Of a stretch of DNA of 64,000 bases, positions 12,255 through 22,069 are shown in pieces. The DNA is from an uncultured Anaerococcus sp. (GTDB taxonomy: Bacteria > Bacillota > Clostridia > Tissierellales > Peptoniphilaceae). The notes beneath the pieces were generated by a model. It ran no database searches. It was given only the letters and a program-made list of their open reading frames with translations, and was not told the origin of the DNA. Made by a program: the position numbers and the translations under genes. How positions within the stretch are numbered: the first letter of the stretch is position 1; each line of letters begins with the position of its first letter. The stretch lies in contig NZ_CALTTY010000003.1 in assembly GCF_943912385.1 (NCBI RefSeq), forward strand, positions 62,001 to 126,000, read 5' to 3'.

Positions 12255-13853
12255 ATGGAAAAGAAGAATATGAAAGTTGCCATACTCGTGGCCTTATTTT
12301 CAATATTTATTTCAATATACATATCCCTTAGTGGGGTAGATACATTTGCAACAGCCTGGGCTCTTTTCCCACCTGTTATTGCAATTTTTATGGCACTTTT
12401 AACCAAGGAAGTCTACTCTTCCTTATTTTTAGGAATTTTAGTTGGAGGGATTTTAAGCTCGGGTAGATCTTTGGAAAGGTCTTTAGACAATGTCGTAGAA
12501 AAGGGATTTATAGATTCAGTTTCTCAGACAGGGGGGATCTATATCTTCCTCGTTGTCCTTGGGATCTTGGTGGTTTTGATAAACTATTCCGGAGGGTCAA
12601 GAGCTTTTGGTGACTTTGCCCATTCTAGAATTAAGTCGAGAAAGGCTGCCCAAATATCAACCTTTTTTCTTTGTACCATGCTTTTTATAGATGATTATTT
12701 TAACTGTCTTACATCAGGATCTGTAATGAAGCCTGTAACAGATTCTTACAAGATATCAAGGGCCAAGCTCGCCTATATCATAGACTCAACAGCTGCCCCA
12801 ATCTGCATGATAGCCCCTATTTCGTCATGGGCTGCGGCAGTAAGTGGCTATGCTGAGGGGATTTCTGGTATAGAGATGTTTGTAAGGGCCATCCCTTATA
12901 ATTTCTATTCGCTTTTAACCCTGGTTTTTGTAGTTAATATCATTCTTTGGGATAATGACTTTGGACCAATGAAAGAATACGAGAGAAGGGCCCTTGAAGA
13001 AGGAGAACTTGGAGAAGTTAAGACCAGCAAGGTAGGCGCAGGAGATGGCAACCCAAATGGCAAGGTAAGAGACCTTGTGATTCCAATTCTTGTTTTGATT
13101 TTTTCATCTGTCATAAGCCTTATCTATGTGGGTGGATTTTTCGATCCAGCCAGTCCTTATTTTAAGGATTTTGTAAACGCCTTTGCCAATACTGATTCAT
13201 CAATTGCCCTAGCTATGGGTTCCCTAGCAACACTTGTTATAAGTATTATTTACTTCGTTGTAAGAGGGGTAATAAGCTTTGAAAAATCAATGGATAGCCT
13301 TTCAGAAGGATTTTCTTCTATGGTTGGGGCTATCTTAATCCTAACCATGGCAACCAGCCTTAAAAATATTTCAAACGACCTCTTAGGGTCTCAGACCTTT
13401 GTTGGTGGACTTATGGAAAATTCTGTAGAAGGACTTAGTTCCTTCTTGCCTGCTGTAATCTTTATAGTGGCAATCTTTCTTGCCTTTGCTACAGGAACTA
13501 GCTGGGGGACTTTTGGAATTTTAATCCCTATTATAACTTCCATGTTTGATATAGGAGAGCCTTTGTTTTTCATAGGTATATCAGCTTGCCTGTCAGGGGC
13601 TGTCTGTGGGGACCACATTTCACCAATTTCAGATACTACTATTATGTCATCTGCAGGGGCAGGATGTGTCCACGTAGACCATGTTAAAACCCAGCTTGCC
13701 TATGGTTTGAGTGTGGCTGTGATTGCAACAATAGCCTATCTTATAGCAGGTTTTACCTATTCGGCAGTCCTTGCCTTAAGTTTTGGGGTCCTAGCAATAC
13801 TCGCCTTTATGTTAGTCTTAAAGAAAATTAACAAAAGAAAGTCCCTCGCTTAA
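12255..13853 (+). CDS. NhaC-family Na+/H+ antiporter
   Basis: The protein (532 residues from this start) has about 11-12 membrane helices and family phrases such as LFIDDYFNCLTSGSVM, PICMIAPISSWAA and GDHISPISDTTIMSS, the last being the conserved Asp/Ser-rich core of the NhaC/ArsB-type fold. It exchanges Na+ (possibly with an organic substrate) for H+. I choose ATG 12255 because AGGAAGGA lies 5 nt upstream; an in-frame ATG at 12135 would add 40 residues but lacks an RBS. Lying next to a predicted Na+ V-ATPase, it suggests a sodium cycle at the membrane. Confidence 0.85.
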   Translation: MEKKNMKVAILVALFSIFISIYISLSGVDTFATAWALFPPVIAIFMALLTKEVYSSLFLGILVGGILSSGRSLERSLDNVVEKGFIDSVSQTGGIYIFLVVLGILVVLINYSGGSRAFGDFAHSRIKSRKAAQISTFFLCTMLFIDDYFNCLTSGSVMKPVTDSYKISRAKLAYIIDSTAAPICMIAPISSWAAAVSGYAEGISGIEMFVRAIPYNFYSLLTLVFVVNIILWDNDFGPMKEYERRALEEGELGEVKTSKVGAGDGNPNGKVRDLVIPILVLIFSSVISLIYVGGFFDPASPYFKDFVNAFANTDSSIALAMGSLATLVISIIYFVVRGVISFEKSMDSLSEGFSSMVGAILILTMATSLKNISNDLLGSQTFVGGLMENSVEGLSSFLPAVIFIVAIFLAFATGTSWGTFGILIPIITSMFDIGEPLFFIGISACLSGAVCGDHISPISDTTIMSSAGAGCVHVDHVKTQLAYGLSVAVIATIAYLIAGFTYSAVLALSFGVLAILAFMLVLKKINKRKSLA

Positions 13854-13871
13854 AAGAGGGATTTTCTTTTT
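13842..13871 (+). terminator. Terminator after the NhaC gene
   Basis: TCCCTC (13842-13847) pairs with GAGGGA (13856-13861), then T-rich sequence. It overlaps the last codons of the gene. Confidence 0.75.
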
Positions 13872-13903
13872 GAAATCTTTAAAAGTAAATTTTAGGAGAA
13901 AAA

Positions 13904-14854
13904 ATGGATTATATTTACAAGTTCGATACTGACAATGGTTTTGAAAAGACTGGGACTGATTCCTTCTACGACAAGATAGAAGATGAGGACTTTTATCTTA
14001 TGTACCTGGGCAAGCAGAGTTTTATAGACTTTGCCAAAGCCTACAAGTTAGACCCAGCCCTCCTTGACCTTTTACAAAAAGACAAGCTAAAAAAATCTTA
14101 TCTTGCCATAGAAGATGCCTATAGTTTTATTATAATAGACCTAATAGACATGAAGGGTAAGCTTGATAGTTCTGACCTTATAGGCTTTTATATAGAAAAT
14201 AATAGGCTAATTATAGTTGACCTTTATGACAGAGACCAGTCGACTAGCCAGGCTTTTAAGAAGATGCTTGCTAAGAAGTTTTCATCAAGGTCACCCGGCC
14301 GTGCCTTAAAGCACTTTATAAGTCTACTTGTAGAAGACCATACCAAGGTTTTTAACCAGATAAAAAACTCTACAGCCCAGATTGAAGATGCCATAAATAA
14401 AAACAAGGCTAGCAAGGATAAGCTGGGTGTGATTTCTGAAAATAGGCATAAGGCCCTAAACCTCTACACTTCTTATGAGAGGCTCCTTGATACTATAGAA
14501 TTTCTTGTAGAAAATGAAAATGAAATATTCGACGAAGATGATATAAAGCATCTGAAGAGCCTGGCCTACAGGGTGGAGAGGTATTCGGCAAATATTTCCT
14601 ACCTAAGTGATTATATAGTCAATGTCAAGGACTCCTATGATTCAAAGATGGACCTTACCATGAATTCCACCATGAAAATCCTAACGGTAGTAACAACAAT
14701 TTTCACCCCAATTACAGTCCTAACTGGCTGGTATGGAATGAATTTTGAAAATATGCCTGAGCTAAGTTGGGATTTTGGATATCTTTATGTGATAGCTTTA
14801 TCCATTATAAGTGTAGTCATTTGCTACTTACTTTTTAAAAGGCTTGACAAGTAG
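13904..14854 (+). CDS. corA: CorA-family divalent cation channel
   Basis: The 316-residue protein has a large soluble N-terminal domain, a long helix (about 150-255) and two C-terminal membrane helices. The selectivity motif GMN appears in GWYGMNFENMPEL between the two helices (about residue 279). The family forms pentameric Mg2+ (sometimes Co2+ or Zn2+) channels. TAGGAGAAAAA precedes the ATG. The next gene is a CBS-domain CNNM-like protein, another Mg2+-linked family, although each has its own RBS and a 60-nt gap. Confidence 0.88.
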   Translation: MDYIYKFDTDNGFEKTGTDSFYDKIEDEDFYLMYLGKQSFIDFAKAYKLDPALLDLLQKDKLKKSYLAIEDAYSFIIIDLIDMKGKLDSSDLIGFYIENNRLIIVDLYDRDQSTSQAFKKMLAKKFSSRSPGRALKHFISLLVEDHTKVFNQIKNSTAQIEDAINKNKASKDKLGVISENRHKALNLYTSYERLLDTIEFLVENENEIFDEDDIKHLKSLAYRVERYSANISYLSDYIVNVKDSYDSKMDLTMNSTMKILTVVTTIFTPITVLTGWYGMNFENMPELSWDFGYLYVIALSIISVVICYLLFKRLDK

Positions 14855-14916
14855 CTTTGACAAGTCTCATGCTTGTTGATATAGTCAAGGTAGATAAAAA
14901 AATTTAAGGAGAAAAT

Positions 14917-16245
14917 ATGGACCCTGTTCCCTACCACAGTTTATTAGGTGTACTTATAGTAGTAATTTTAATTTTTATAAATGGTTTTTTCACAGCCCTT
15001 CACACGGGACTTATAAGTTTATCAAGCGATAAGCTTAGTGATTTAGAAGAGGAGGGCAGCAAAGAAGCAAAAAGTCTGCTTAAAATTAGCAGAAACCAAG
15101 ATAGGTTAAACCAGTCTTTTTCTATGATAAATTCTATCATATCCCTAGTATCTGTTGCCTTTATAGCTGATAGGATAAGGGATTCTGAGTTTATCTTAGA
15201 AAATATTTCTATGAAAGCAGCCCTTATTTTCACTATATTGTTATACATAGTAGTTAAGATTATCTTTGTAGATAAGATTCCTCAAAGGATTGGGGTCAGA
15301 AATCCCCTGGGCCTTGTCCTAAATACTACGGGTATTTTAAGGATAAGCCTTGCCCTTACCAAGCCCTTTGTCCTTCTGACGGAACTTGTTACTGATTTTT
15401 TTATGAAAATATTTGGTATAGAAGCCAGGGTCGTCCAAAAGGAAGTTACCAACGAGCAGATTAAGTCTATTGTTCAAATTGGTGAAGACCAGGGGATAAT
15501 AAGACCCATGGAATCAAAGATGATTCACTCCATTATGACCTTCGATGACACAATTGTAGAAGAGATTATGACAGCAAGGACTGATGTCTTTATGATTGAT
15601 ATTAATGATAAGGACAGAGATTTTATGGAAGAATTTGTAAAAATTCGCCACAATAGGATACCTGTCTATGAAGATAATGTTGATAACATCCTGGGTGTTT
15701 TATATACCAAGGATTATCTCTTAGAGGCAACCAAGGTAGGCCTTTATAGTGTTGATATTGAAAAACTTATAAGGCCGGCTCACTTTGCACCAGATAAGAT
15801 CGAGGCGGATAAACTATTTTCTGACATGCAAAAAGGGCACATCCATATGGCCATCCTAATTGATGAGTATGGGGGATTTTCTGGAGTTATCACCATGGAA
15901 GATCTGATAGAAGAGATTGTAGGTGATATGGAAGATAGCTTTGACTATGATATACCAGAGATAAAGATAAATAATAAAAATGTTTTTGTGGTTAAGGCAT
16001 CCATCGGAATCAAGGACTTAAATGAAAAAATTCCTATAGGTCTTGATGAGGAAAATGAAAACTATGACTCCCTGGGCGGCTTTATAATAGATAAGCTCGG
16101 CTATATACCAGAGGCAGGTGACAATGAAACTATAATCTTTAATGGCTACGAGATTAAAATCCTCTACATGGAAGATAATAGGATAAAGGCTTGTAGGATA
16201 AGAAAATTAAAAGAAGATAGCCATGAAGAAAATATAGAAGAATAA
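14917..16245 (+). CDS. CNNM/CorC-type membrane protein with CBS pair
   Basis: The 442-residue protein has a DUF21 membrane domain (residues about 1-185, with helices near 8-27, 65-85 and 95-125). A CBS pair follows (about 215-340; TARTDVFMID and ILIDEYGGFSGVITMEDLIEEIVGDM), then a C-terminal CorC_HlyC domain (about 350-430). Proteins of this build (Bacillus YhdP/MpfA, CorC) export or regulate Mg2+; older records call them hemolysins. The GG(F/L)(S/T)G...EDL(I/L)EEIVG signature is intact. AAGGAGAAAAT precedes the ATG. Confidence 0.88.
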   Translation: MDPVPYHSLLGVLIVVILIFINGFFTALHTGLISLSSDKLSDLEEEGSKEAKSLLKISRNQDRLNQSFSMINSIISLVSVAFIADRIRDSEFILENISMKAALIFTILLYIVVKIIFVDKIPQRIGVRNPLGLVLNTTGILRISLALTKPFVLLTELVTDFFMKIFGIEARVVQKEVTNEQIKSIVQIGEDQGIIRPMESKMIHSIMTFDDTIVEEIMTARTDVFMIDINDKDRDFMEEFVKIRHNRIPVYEDNVDNILGVLYTKDYLLEATKVGLYSVDIEKLIRPAHFAPDKIEADKLFSDMQKGHIHMAILIDEYGGFSGVITMEDLIEEIVGDMEDSFDYDIPEIKINNKNVFVVKASIGIKDLNEKIPIGLDEENENYDSLGGFIIDKLGYIPEAGDNETIIFNGYEIKILYMEDNRIKACRIRKLKEDSHEENIEE

Positions 16246-16249
16246 TAAA

Positions 16250-16289
16250 AAAGCCTTTGGGCCAAGAAAACTTGGCCAAGGCTTTTTTT
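16250..16289. terminator. Bidirectional terminator between convergent genes
   Basis: Arm AAGCCTTTGGGCCAAG (16251-16266) pairs, with one bulged base, with CTTGGCCAAGGCTT (16271-16284). A and T runs flank both sides. Confidence 0.88.
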
Positions 16290-17157
16290 AATCTCCAGAA
16301 CCAATCTCTAGGGAGACTAGGTCATTATCCTCTGTATAAACAAAGCTATAGACGATTTTTTCTATCCTTTCGTATTTATAAGTAAGGTCCACCTTTACTA
16401 GGTTTTTATCTACTGGTGCGTTTTCTATAAGGTCCCTACCATAGTGAACGTAGGCCTTGTCACTTTTTTCAAGGACTGATCCACTAAGGTTTATATCATG
16501 GGCTAGACCCTCATAGATTTCATTGTATTTTTCATCTGTAAGATTGAGGCCAGATAAATCTTCGCGGAAGGCTTCCTTATCACCCTTGCTAACAGAATCT
16601 AGGATATGGTAGGACTTGTCAATAAAAGCCTGGTGGTCAGCCACAAGGTCCTCGTGCTTTCTCATGGTGGATAAGAGTTTTATATCGAACTTTTTAATAT
16701 TTTTATCCTTATCTACTGAAAGATTGATGTCTAGGTCATCGCTATCTCCTTCGGCTACAATATGAAAATGTTCACCATCTTTATTTACTTCCTTTATGCT
16801 AAGGATGGGACCAGAATAGTCAAAGGCATCAAGTTTATAGTTTATAACTCTAAGATCACCACCAACTTCACTTTTTATAGGCTCTGTAAGAAGCTTTGCG
16901 ATTTCTTCAGTATTCTTCTCTTCCATATTTTTTATGAGGCTTGCAAGATATTTTTTATCCTCATCATCGAGGTTGGAATTGGCAAAACCTATCATTTCAT
17001 AAAAATCGCCTTTTATATTATCACTTTCTATCTCTTCGTCTGTTTTTATTACAACTGATTTACCATCTGGACTAGGATTTTTATTATTATCCTTACAAGC
17101 TCCAAGGATTATACCAAGAGCCAGGATGAAAACCAGAGATTTAAATTTATTTTTCAT
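16288..17157 (-). CDS. Lipoprotein of unknown function
   Basis: The 289-residue protein has a signal peptide with lipobox LGAC (C21), a short polar linker, then a mostly helical, acidic domain. The phrases MIGFANSNLDDEDKKYLASL and KYERIEKIVYSFVYTEDN hint at the DUF5105-like lipoproteins common in Gram-positive cocci, but I cannot confirm the family. It is a single gene, convergent with the CNNM gene and with its own RBS (GGAGG). Confidence 0.78.
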   Translation of the reverse strand: MKNKFKSLVFILALGIILGACKDNNKNPSPDGKSVVIKTDEEIESDNIKGDFYEMIGFANSNLDDEDKKYLASLIKNMEEKNTEEIAKLLTEPIKSEVGGDLRVINYKLDAFDYSGPILSIKEVNKDGEHFHIVAEGDSDDLDINLSVDKDKNIKKFDIKLLSTMRKHEDLVADHQAFIDKSYHILDSVSKGDKEAFREDLSGLNLTDEKYNEIYEGLAHDINLSGSVLEKSDKAYVHYGRDLIENAPVDKNLVKVDLTYKYERIEKIVYSFVYTEDNDLVSLEIGSGD

Positions 17158-17256
17158 AATTCCTCCTTGTAGTATTATAACATAAACTAAGACAAGGAGA
17201 AATTATAAGGGTAAAATAAAAGGTAGACCTTGCTTTTTTATCAGCTTTATGTTATA

Positions 17257-17498
17257 TTTATGATACGAAAACGATACCGTGTAAAGCATGAAAAACCTAG
17301 ATTACACGGACCTACGCAATAAAAAGACTGGCAGATAATTAAGCGGGAAAAATCTAGAATAAAAACTGGCTAAACCAGTTAGGTTTATTATATTATGGAG
17401 TTTTATCAAAGGTTTTTAAATTAGCTTAAGCCATTTTTCTATCAAACTACGGCTAAAACCTATAATAAAACTTCAGTTCTAAGTAAGGGGCAAAGACT
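17257..17498 (+). promoter_or_regulatory. Long structured leader before the LacI-type regulator
   Basis: About 240 bases without an ORF. CCGTGTAA (17277-17284) and TTACACGG (17302-17309) are perfect inverted arms around a 17-nt loop. AACTGG-N5-CCAGTT (17364-17380) is a second hairpin. ACGAAAACGAT at 17266-17276 has the central-CG look of a LacI-family operator but is a poor palindrome. A regulated promoter plus structured 5' UTR is likely; no known riboswitch class is recognised. Confidence 0.35.
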
Positions 17499-18533
17499 AT
17501 GACAAATAAGACAATAAAAGACATAGCCTCCCTGTGTGGAGTTAGCATAAGCACAGTGTCTAGGGCTATTAACAACACCAAGGGCATAAGCCCAGTAACC
17601 AGGGCAAGAATCCTTGATACCATAGAAAAGGTCGGCTATGAACCTAACCACAATGCAAGAAACTTAAAAATCAGCAAAAATAAAACCATAGCAGTTTTAA
17701 TAAAGGGGATTACCAATCCCTTCTTTACACCCATGATCAAGGTCATAGAAGAAGAAATAAGTAAGACTGGGTATTCCTTTGTCCTAACCAAGGTCGAGGA
17801 GCACTCGTCAGAACTTGATGTAGCCCAAAAGATGGTGAGTATTTTAAAACCTGAAGGGATAATCTTCCTCGGTGGTTACACCATGAACAATGAAGATGAA
17901 CTTAAAAGTTTGTGCATTCCCTACTCGATGACAACTATTGTAAATAAGGGAAATACCAACGAGGAATCAATATGTGTTGGTGTTGATGACTTTAAAGAAG
18001 CCTATAAAATGACCTCCTACCTGACAGGACTAGGCCATAGGAAAATTGCCCTTATAGCAGCTAGAGAAGATGACTTAAGTATAGGTAATCTGAGGCTTGA
18101 AGGTTACAAAAAAGCCCTGGCTGACTCTGGTATAGACTTTGATGAAAATCTTATTATCTACCCAAGAAAAGGCTTAAACCCATATTCATCGAAAAATGGA
18201 TATGAAGTTGGGGAGAAAATTGTAAAAAATAAGATTGACTGCACAGCTATCTTTGCCATATCTGATTCTGTGGCCATTGGTGCCATAAAGGCCCTAAATG
18301 ATTTAGGGAAAAAAGTACCAGAAGATTTCTCTGTGGCTGGATTTGACGGTCTCGATATAAATAATTATTTACCAAAGCCTATCACAACCATAATCCAGCC
18401 AACAGAAAAGATAGCTTACACATCAGTTAATGAATTATTTAAAATTATAAATAAGAAAAAACATAAGCAGGTAATTAGCTTTGACGCTGAGCTTTTTACC
18501 GGAGAGACTACAATAAAGAATAATAAGGAGTGA
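17499..18533 (+). CDS. LacI-family transcriptional regulator, probably sugar-responsive
   Basis: The 344-residue protein opens with a LacI-type helix-turn-helix (TIKDIASLCGVSISTVSRAI, residues 5-24) and the hinge helix NHNARNLK. A periplasmic-binding-protein-like effector domain (about 62-340) follows, with typical phrases GHRKIALIA and FDGLDI. GGGGC at -10 serves as a modest RBS. The 3' end overlaps the malQ RBS, so it very likely controls maltodextrin use (MalR-like). Ligand is inferred from the neighbour only. Confidence 0.85.
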   Translation: MTNKTIKDIASLCGVSISTVSRAINNTKGISPVTRARILDTIEKVGYEPNHNARNLKISKNKTIAVLIKGITNPFFTPMIKVIEEEISKTGYSFVLTKVEEHSSELDVAQKMVSILKPEGIIFLGGYTMNNEDELKSLCIPYSMTTIVNKGNTNEESICVGVDDFKEAYKMTSYLTGLGHRKIALIAAREDDLSIGNLRLEGYKKALADSGIDFDENLIIYPRKGLNPYSSKNGYEVGEKIVKNKIDCTAIFAISDSVAIGAIKALNDLGKKVPEDFSVAGFDGLDINNYLPKPITTIIQPTEKIAYTSVNELFKIINKKKHKQVISFDAELFTGETTIKNNKE

Positions 18534-18535
18534 TT

Positions 18536-19996
18536 ATGAAAAAAGCAGGAATTTTATGGCCCCTAGCCAGCCTTAACGGAAATCATGGGATAGGAGACTT
18601 TGGTAAAGAGAGCTATGATTTTATAGATCTTGTTGTAAAATCTGGGTTTGATATGTGGCAAATCTTACCTTTAAACCCTTTAGGATACGGTAATTCACCC
18701 TACCAACCATACTCATCCTATGCTGGTGATGAGATTTATATATCCCTTGACAGACTCTACGAGGATAGCCTACTTGATCAAAGAGTTGAGGATCTCCCAC
18801 AAAAAGACAGGGTTGATTATAACTTTGTAAGAGAATTTAAGGGTAAGCATCTAAGAAAAGCCTATGAAAATTTCAAGAGAAAAGGTCTTGATAAGTCAGA
18901 CTCCTATAAAAAGTTTTTAGAATTTGATTTTGTATATGATTATGCGGTATTTTTGAGTCTTAAAAAGGCAAATGGTTTAATAGCTTGGAATGAATGGCCA
19001 GAAGAGCAAAAAAATTGGATTACAGATAAGAAATTCGACCTAGAGCCTTTTGAAGATGACATAAATTACGAAATATTTATCCAATACATTTTCTATAACC
19101 AATGGATGGAATTAAAGTCCTATGCCAATGAAAAAGGACTTAAAATCATCGGTGATATACCATTTTATGTAGGTATTGATAGCCTTGATGTTTGGCAAAA
19201 CCAAAAAGACTTTGAGATTACTGAAGAAGGTAAGCCAATTTTAATAGCAGGAGTACCACCAGATGCCTTCTCAGACCTAGGTCAAAGATGGGGTAACCCA
19301 ATCTATAGATGGGATGAGCTTGAAAAAGATGACTTTAAGTTTTGGATAGATAGGCTCTCCTATAATGCTAAATTATATGATATTGTAAGACTTGACCACT
19401 TTAGGGCCTTTGATACCTATTGGCAGATTGATGCGAAAAATGATACTGCTGTAGAAGGTGAGTGGATTTATGCACCTGGCTACAAGCTCTTTGATAAGAT
19501 AAAAGAAGAGCTGGCAGATGTGGAGTTTATTGCAGAAGACCTTGGGACTATGATGCCAGGAGTTTTTAAACTTCGTGACCACTATGATCTTAAGGGTATG
19601 GTTATAATTCAAGAAAACCTAAGACCTTGGGAAGATCACCTCGTAGATGCGCCAGCTAATTCTGTCTCATACCCTTCAACCCACGATAATAAAACCCTCT
19701 TCCAGTGGTTTTACGAATTGGATAAAGACCAACAAGAGTCCATAGTTGACCACTTCAAGGACCAAGGTATCGATCATGGTGATATTACAGAAGACTTTTT
19801 TGACTATGCTATGGGTATGAATAGTGACTATGTAATAGTCTCTCTTGCAGATATACTTGGACTTGGGCAAGTAGCAAGGATAAACGAACCATCGACCTTA
19901 AGCTATAAGAACTGGTCATATAAGCTAAGAAGTCTTGATGATTTTAAGGCTAAGGCGGACTTTTTAAAAGAAACTATAGAAAAAAATAAAAAATAA
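18536..19996 (+). CDS. malQ: 4-alpha-glucanotransferase (amylomaltase)
   Basis: The 486-residue GH77 enzyme moves glucan chains between maltodextrins. Catalytic elements are visible: nucleophile Asp in VRLDHFRAFD (about residue 291), acid/base Glu in AEDLG (about 338), and PSTHDNKT. ATG 18536 is preferred over GTG 18530 because AAGGAG (18525-18530) sits 5 nt before it. It overlaps the regulator's stop region and forms a two-gene unit with it. No glycogen phosphorylase or maltose transporter is present in the window. Confidence 0.93.
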   Translation: MKKAGILWPLASLNGNHGIGDFGKESYDFIDLVVKSGFDMWQILPLNPLGYGNSPYQPYSSYAGDEIYISLDRLYEDSLLDQRVEDLPQKDRVDYNFVREFKGKHLRKAYENFKRKGLDKSDSYKKFLEFDFVYDYAVFLSLKKANGLIAWNEWPEEQKNWITDKKFDLEPFEDDINYEIFIQYIFYNQWMELKSYANEKGLKIIGDIPFYVGIDSLDVWQNQKDFEITEEGKPILIAGVPPDAFSDLGQRWGNPIYRWDELEKDDFKFWIDRLSYNAKLYDIVRLDHFRAFDTYWQIDAKNDTAVEGEWIYAPGYKLFDKIKEELADVEFIAEDLGTMMPGVFKLRDHYDLKGMVIIQENLRPWEDHLVDAPANSVSYPSTHDNKTLFQWFYELDKDQQESIVDHFKDQGIDHGDITEDFFDYAMGMNSDYVIVSLADILGLGQVARINEPSTLSYKNWSYKLRSLDDFKAKADFLKETIEKNKK

Positions 19997-19998
19997 AA

Positions 19999-20054
19999 AT
20001 CCCGCAAAGCGGGACATAAACCTAGCAAGGAAATGACCACGAGCTAGGTTTTTT
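19999..20054. terminator. Double hairpin terminator between convergent genes
   Basis: TCCCGC-N3-GCGGGA (19999-20013) is followed by AACCTAGC (20018-20025) pairing with GCTAGGTT (20042-20049) and a T run. Confidence 0.75.
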
Positions 20055-20979
20055 ATTTGTCAGCCCAGATATCTTCTGGGTAGGTATGTTCATCAAGCAT
20101 TTTTCTAAAGGCTTCTTGGGCGGGTTTTAAATCTTCCTTATAGGTAATTCCAATCCATGTCTCATTAGTAGGAATGATTGTAACATCAGCTTTATCTTCG
20201 CAGATCCACTCGCCAATCATCTCTGGGAGTACATATTCAAGGGAGTCTAAATCTTTTTTATTATTTTCTAGATATTTTACAAAATGTTTTTCTGCTAAAT
20301 CCATAAACTCTGGAAAAGATGCCCAGAGGTTCATAGAAACTAGACTTTCAAGATTTAATAAATCTGGACCAAGACCTTCTTTTGATGAAAAAGTTCCGTC
20401 CTCTTTATTATATTTTATCTCATGGGTTTCTATGATATTTACCAGTTTATTTTCATCATCACCCACAGAAACTCCCCTAGTAACTGTACCATTATCTGAT
20501 AGGGTATTTTTTAGCTTATAGCCTGCCATAGCGACTTGGAGCTTTCCGCCTATTTCAGATGGGCTTTTTTGTAAAAATTCATGGAGGTCTTCAAAAACTT
20601 CCTTGCCGTAATAGTCATCAGCATTTATTACTAAAAATGGCTCATTGACTAGACACTTTGTAGCAAGGACTGCGTGGACTGTCCCCCAAGGCTTGATTCT
20701 TTCACTAGGAGAAGTAAATCCACCAGGTAGGGTCATATCTTGGAAGGCATATTCAACCTTTATAAAGTCCTCTATCCTAGAGCCTATTAGGTTTTTAAAA
20801 TCTTTTTCTATATCTTTTCTTATTATAAAGACAACCTTGGTAAAACCTGCCTTTATGGCATCAAAGATTGAGTAATCTATGATGGTATATCCGTTATCAT
20901 CCATCTTTGCAAGTTGCTTAATCCCTGCCTTGTATCTTGATCCTATGCCTGCGGCAAGGACCACTAGTGTAGTATCCAT
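20053..20979 (-). CDS. Nucleotidyltransferase, probably sugar-1-phosphate uridylyltransferase
   Basis: The 308-residue protein opens TTLVVLAAGIGSRYKAGIKQL, a variant of the sugar-nucleotide pyrophosphorylase loop (G-x-G-(S/T)-R near residues 11-16). NADDYYG at about 113 supplies the metal-binding Asp. ATG 20979 is chosen because GAAAGGAAAT lies just upstream and the fold starts there; an upstream in-frame start at 21057 would overlap galE by 26 codons. Only 1 nt separates it from galE. Together they would make and epimerise UDP-sugars from hexose-1-phosphate (Leloir-type). Exact substrate unknown. Confidence 0.75.
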   Translation of the reverse strand: MDTTLVVLAAGIGSRYKAGIKQLAKMDDNGYTIIDYSIFDAIKAGFTKVVFIIRKDIEKDFKNLIGSRIEDFIKVEYAFQDMTLPGGFTSPSERIKPWGTVHAVLATKCLVNEPFLVINADDYYGKEVFEDLHEFLQKSPSEIGGKLQVAMAGYKLKNTLSDNGTVTRGVSVGDDENKLVNIIETHEIKYNKEDGTFSSKEGLGPDLLNLESLVSMNLWASFPEFMDLAEKHFVKYLENNKKDLDSLEYVLPEMIGEWICEDKADVTIIPTNETWIGITYKEDLKPAQEAFRKMLDEHTYPEDIWADK

Positions 20980-20980
20980 T

Positions 20981-22006
20981 TTATTTCCTTTCTTCATAAC
21001 CATTGGGATTTTGAGATTGCCAGCGGTAAGAGTCCTCGCACATCTCCTTGATACCATTTTCTGCCTGCCAGCCTAGGACCTCATAGGCCTTTTTTGCGTC
21101 TGCATAGCATTTAGCAATGTCTCCCTCACGTCGGCCGACTATTTCATAAGGGACTTTTTTACCTGAAGCTTCTTCAAAAGCCCTTACAACCTCAAGGACT
21201 GAATATCCGTTACCTGTAGCAAGGTTTATAATTTCAAGTCCAGCAAGGTCATCAAGCTTGTCTATGGCTGCCACATGCCCCTTAGCAAGGTCTACTACAT
21301 GGATATAGTCCCTGACCCCTGTCCCATCAATTGTGTCATAGTCATCCCCAAAAACTCTTAGCTTATCAAGTTTTCCAACAGCCACCTGGGCTATGTATGG
21401 GAGGAGGTTGTTTGGAATCCCCTTGGGATCTTCACCTATCCTTCCTGACTTGTGGGCCCCTATAGGGTTAAAATATCTTAGGAGGACTATCTTCCATTCT
21501 GGGTCTGACTTTTGCAGGTCAGTCATTATCTGCTCCATCATAGACTTAGACCAACCATAGGGATTGGTACACTCGCCCTTGGGAAAGTCTTCTGCTATAG
21601 GGACCTTGTGAGGGTTTCCATAGACTGTGGCAGATGATGAGAAGATTAGCTTTTTAATTCCAACTTCTTTCATAGCTTCAAGGGTAGAAAGAGTCCCTGT
21701 GATGTTGTTGTGGTAGTAGTCAAGAGGTTTATTGACAGACTCTCCAACAGACTTTAAGGCAGCGCAGTGGATTAGGACATCGATTTTCTCCTTCTTTAAA
21801 ACTTCCTTTAATCTTTCCTTATCAAGTATATCTGCCTCATAAAAATTAACCTTTTTGCCGCTAAGCTCTTCAACCCTGTCCACAGCTATCTTAGACGAGT
21901 TTGAAAGGTTGTCATAAATCGTAACTTCATAGCCTTTGTTTAAAAGTTCAACAGCGGTGTGGCTACCAATATAACCTGCTCCGCCAGTTATCATTACATT
22001 TTTCAT
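20981..22006 (-). CDS. galE: UDP-glucose 4-epimerase
   Basis: The 341-residue SDR enzyme interconverts UDP-galactose and UDP-glucose. NAD-binding GGAGYIGSH is at residues 8-16. Catalytic Ser is in FSSSATVYG, with Tyr and Lys in NPYGWSKSMM. ATG 22006 has GGAGAG 6 nt upstream and matches the family start; the longer frame to 22036 adds only ten residues without an RBS. First gene of a two-gene unit with the nucleotidyltransferase. Confidence 0.93.
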   Translation of the reverse strand: MKNVMITGGAGYIGSHTAVELLNKGYEVTIYDNLSNSSKIAVDRVEELSGKKVNFYEADILDKERLKEVLKKEKIDVLIHCAALKSVGESVNKPLDYYHNNITGTLSTLEAMKEVGIKKLIFSSSATVYGNPHKVPIAEDFPKGECTNPYGWSKSMMEQIMTDLQKSDPEWKIVLLRYFNPIGAHKSGRIGEDPKGIPNNLLPYIAQVAVGKLDKLRVFGDDYDTIDGTGVRDYIHVVDLAKGHVAAIDKLDDLAGLEIINLATGNGYSVLEVVRAFEEASGKKVPYEIVGRREGDIAKCYADAKKAYEVLGWQAENGIKEMCEDSYRWQSQNPNGYEERK

Positions 22007-22069
22007 TATCTCTCCAATCTTTGGGTTAGTAAACATATAAATGACTATACTCTAATATGAGGGAATTTT

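Noticed and set aside
17460..17651. Minus-strand 63-codon ORF over the LacI gene start
   Set aside because: It overlaps the conserved HTH coding region and has no RBS.
20174..20521. Plus-strand ORF opposite the nucleotidyltransferase
   Set aside because: Shadow of a conserved gene; no RBS and no sensible protein features.
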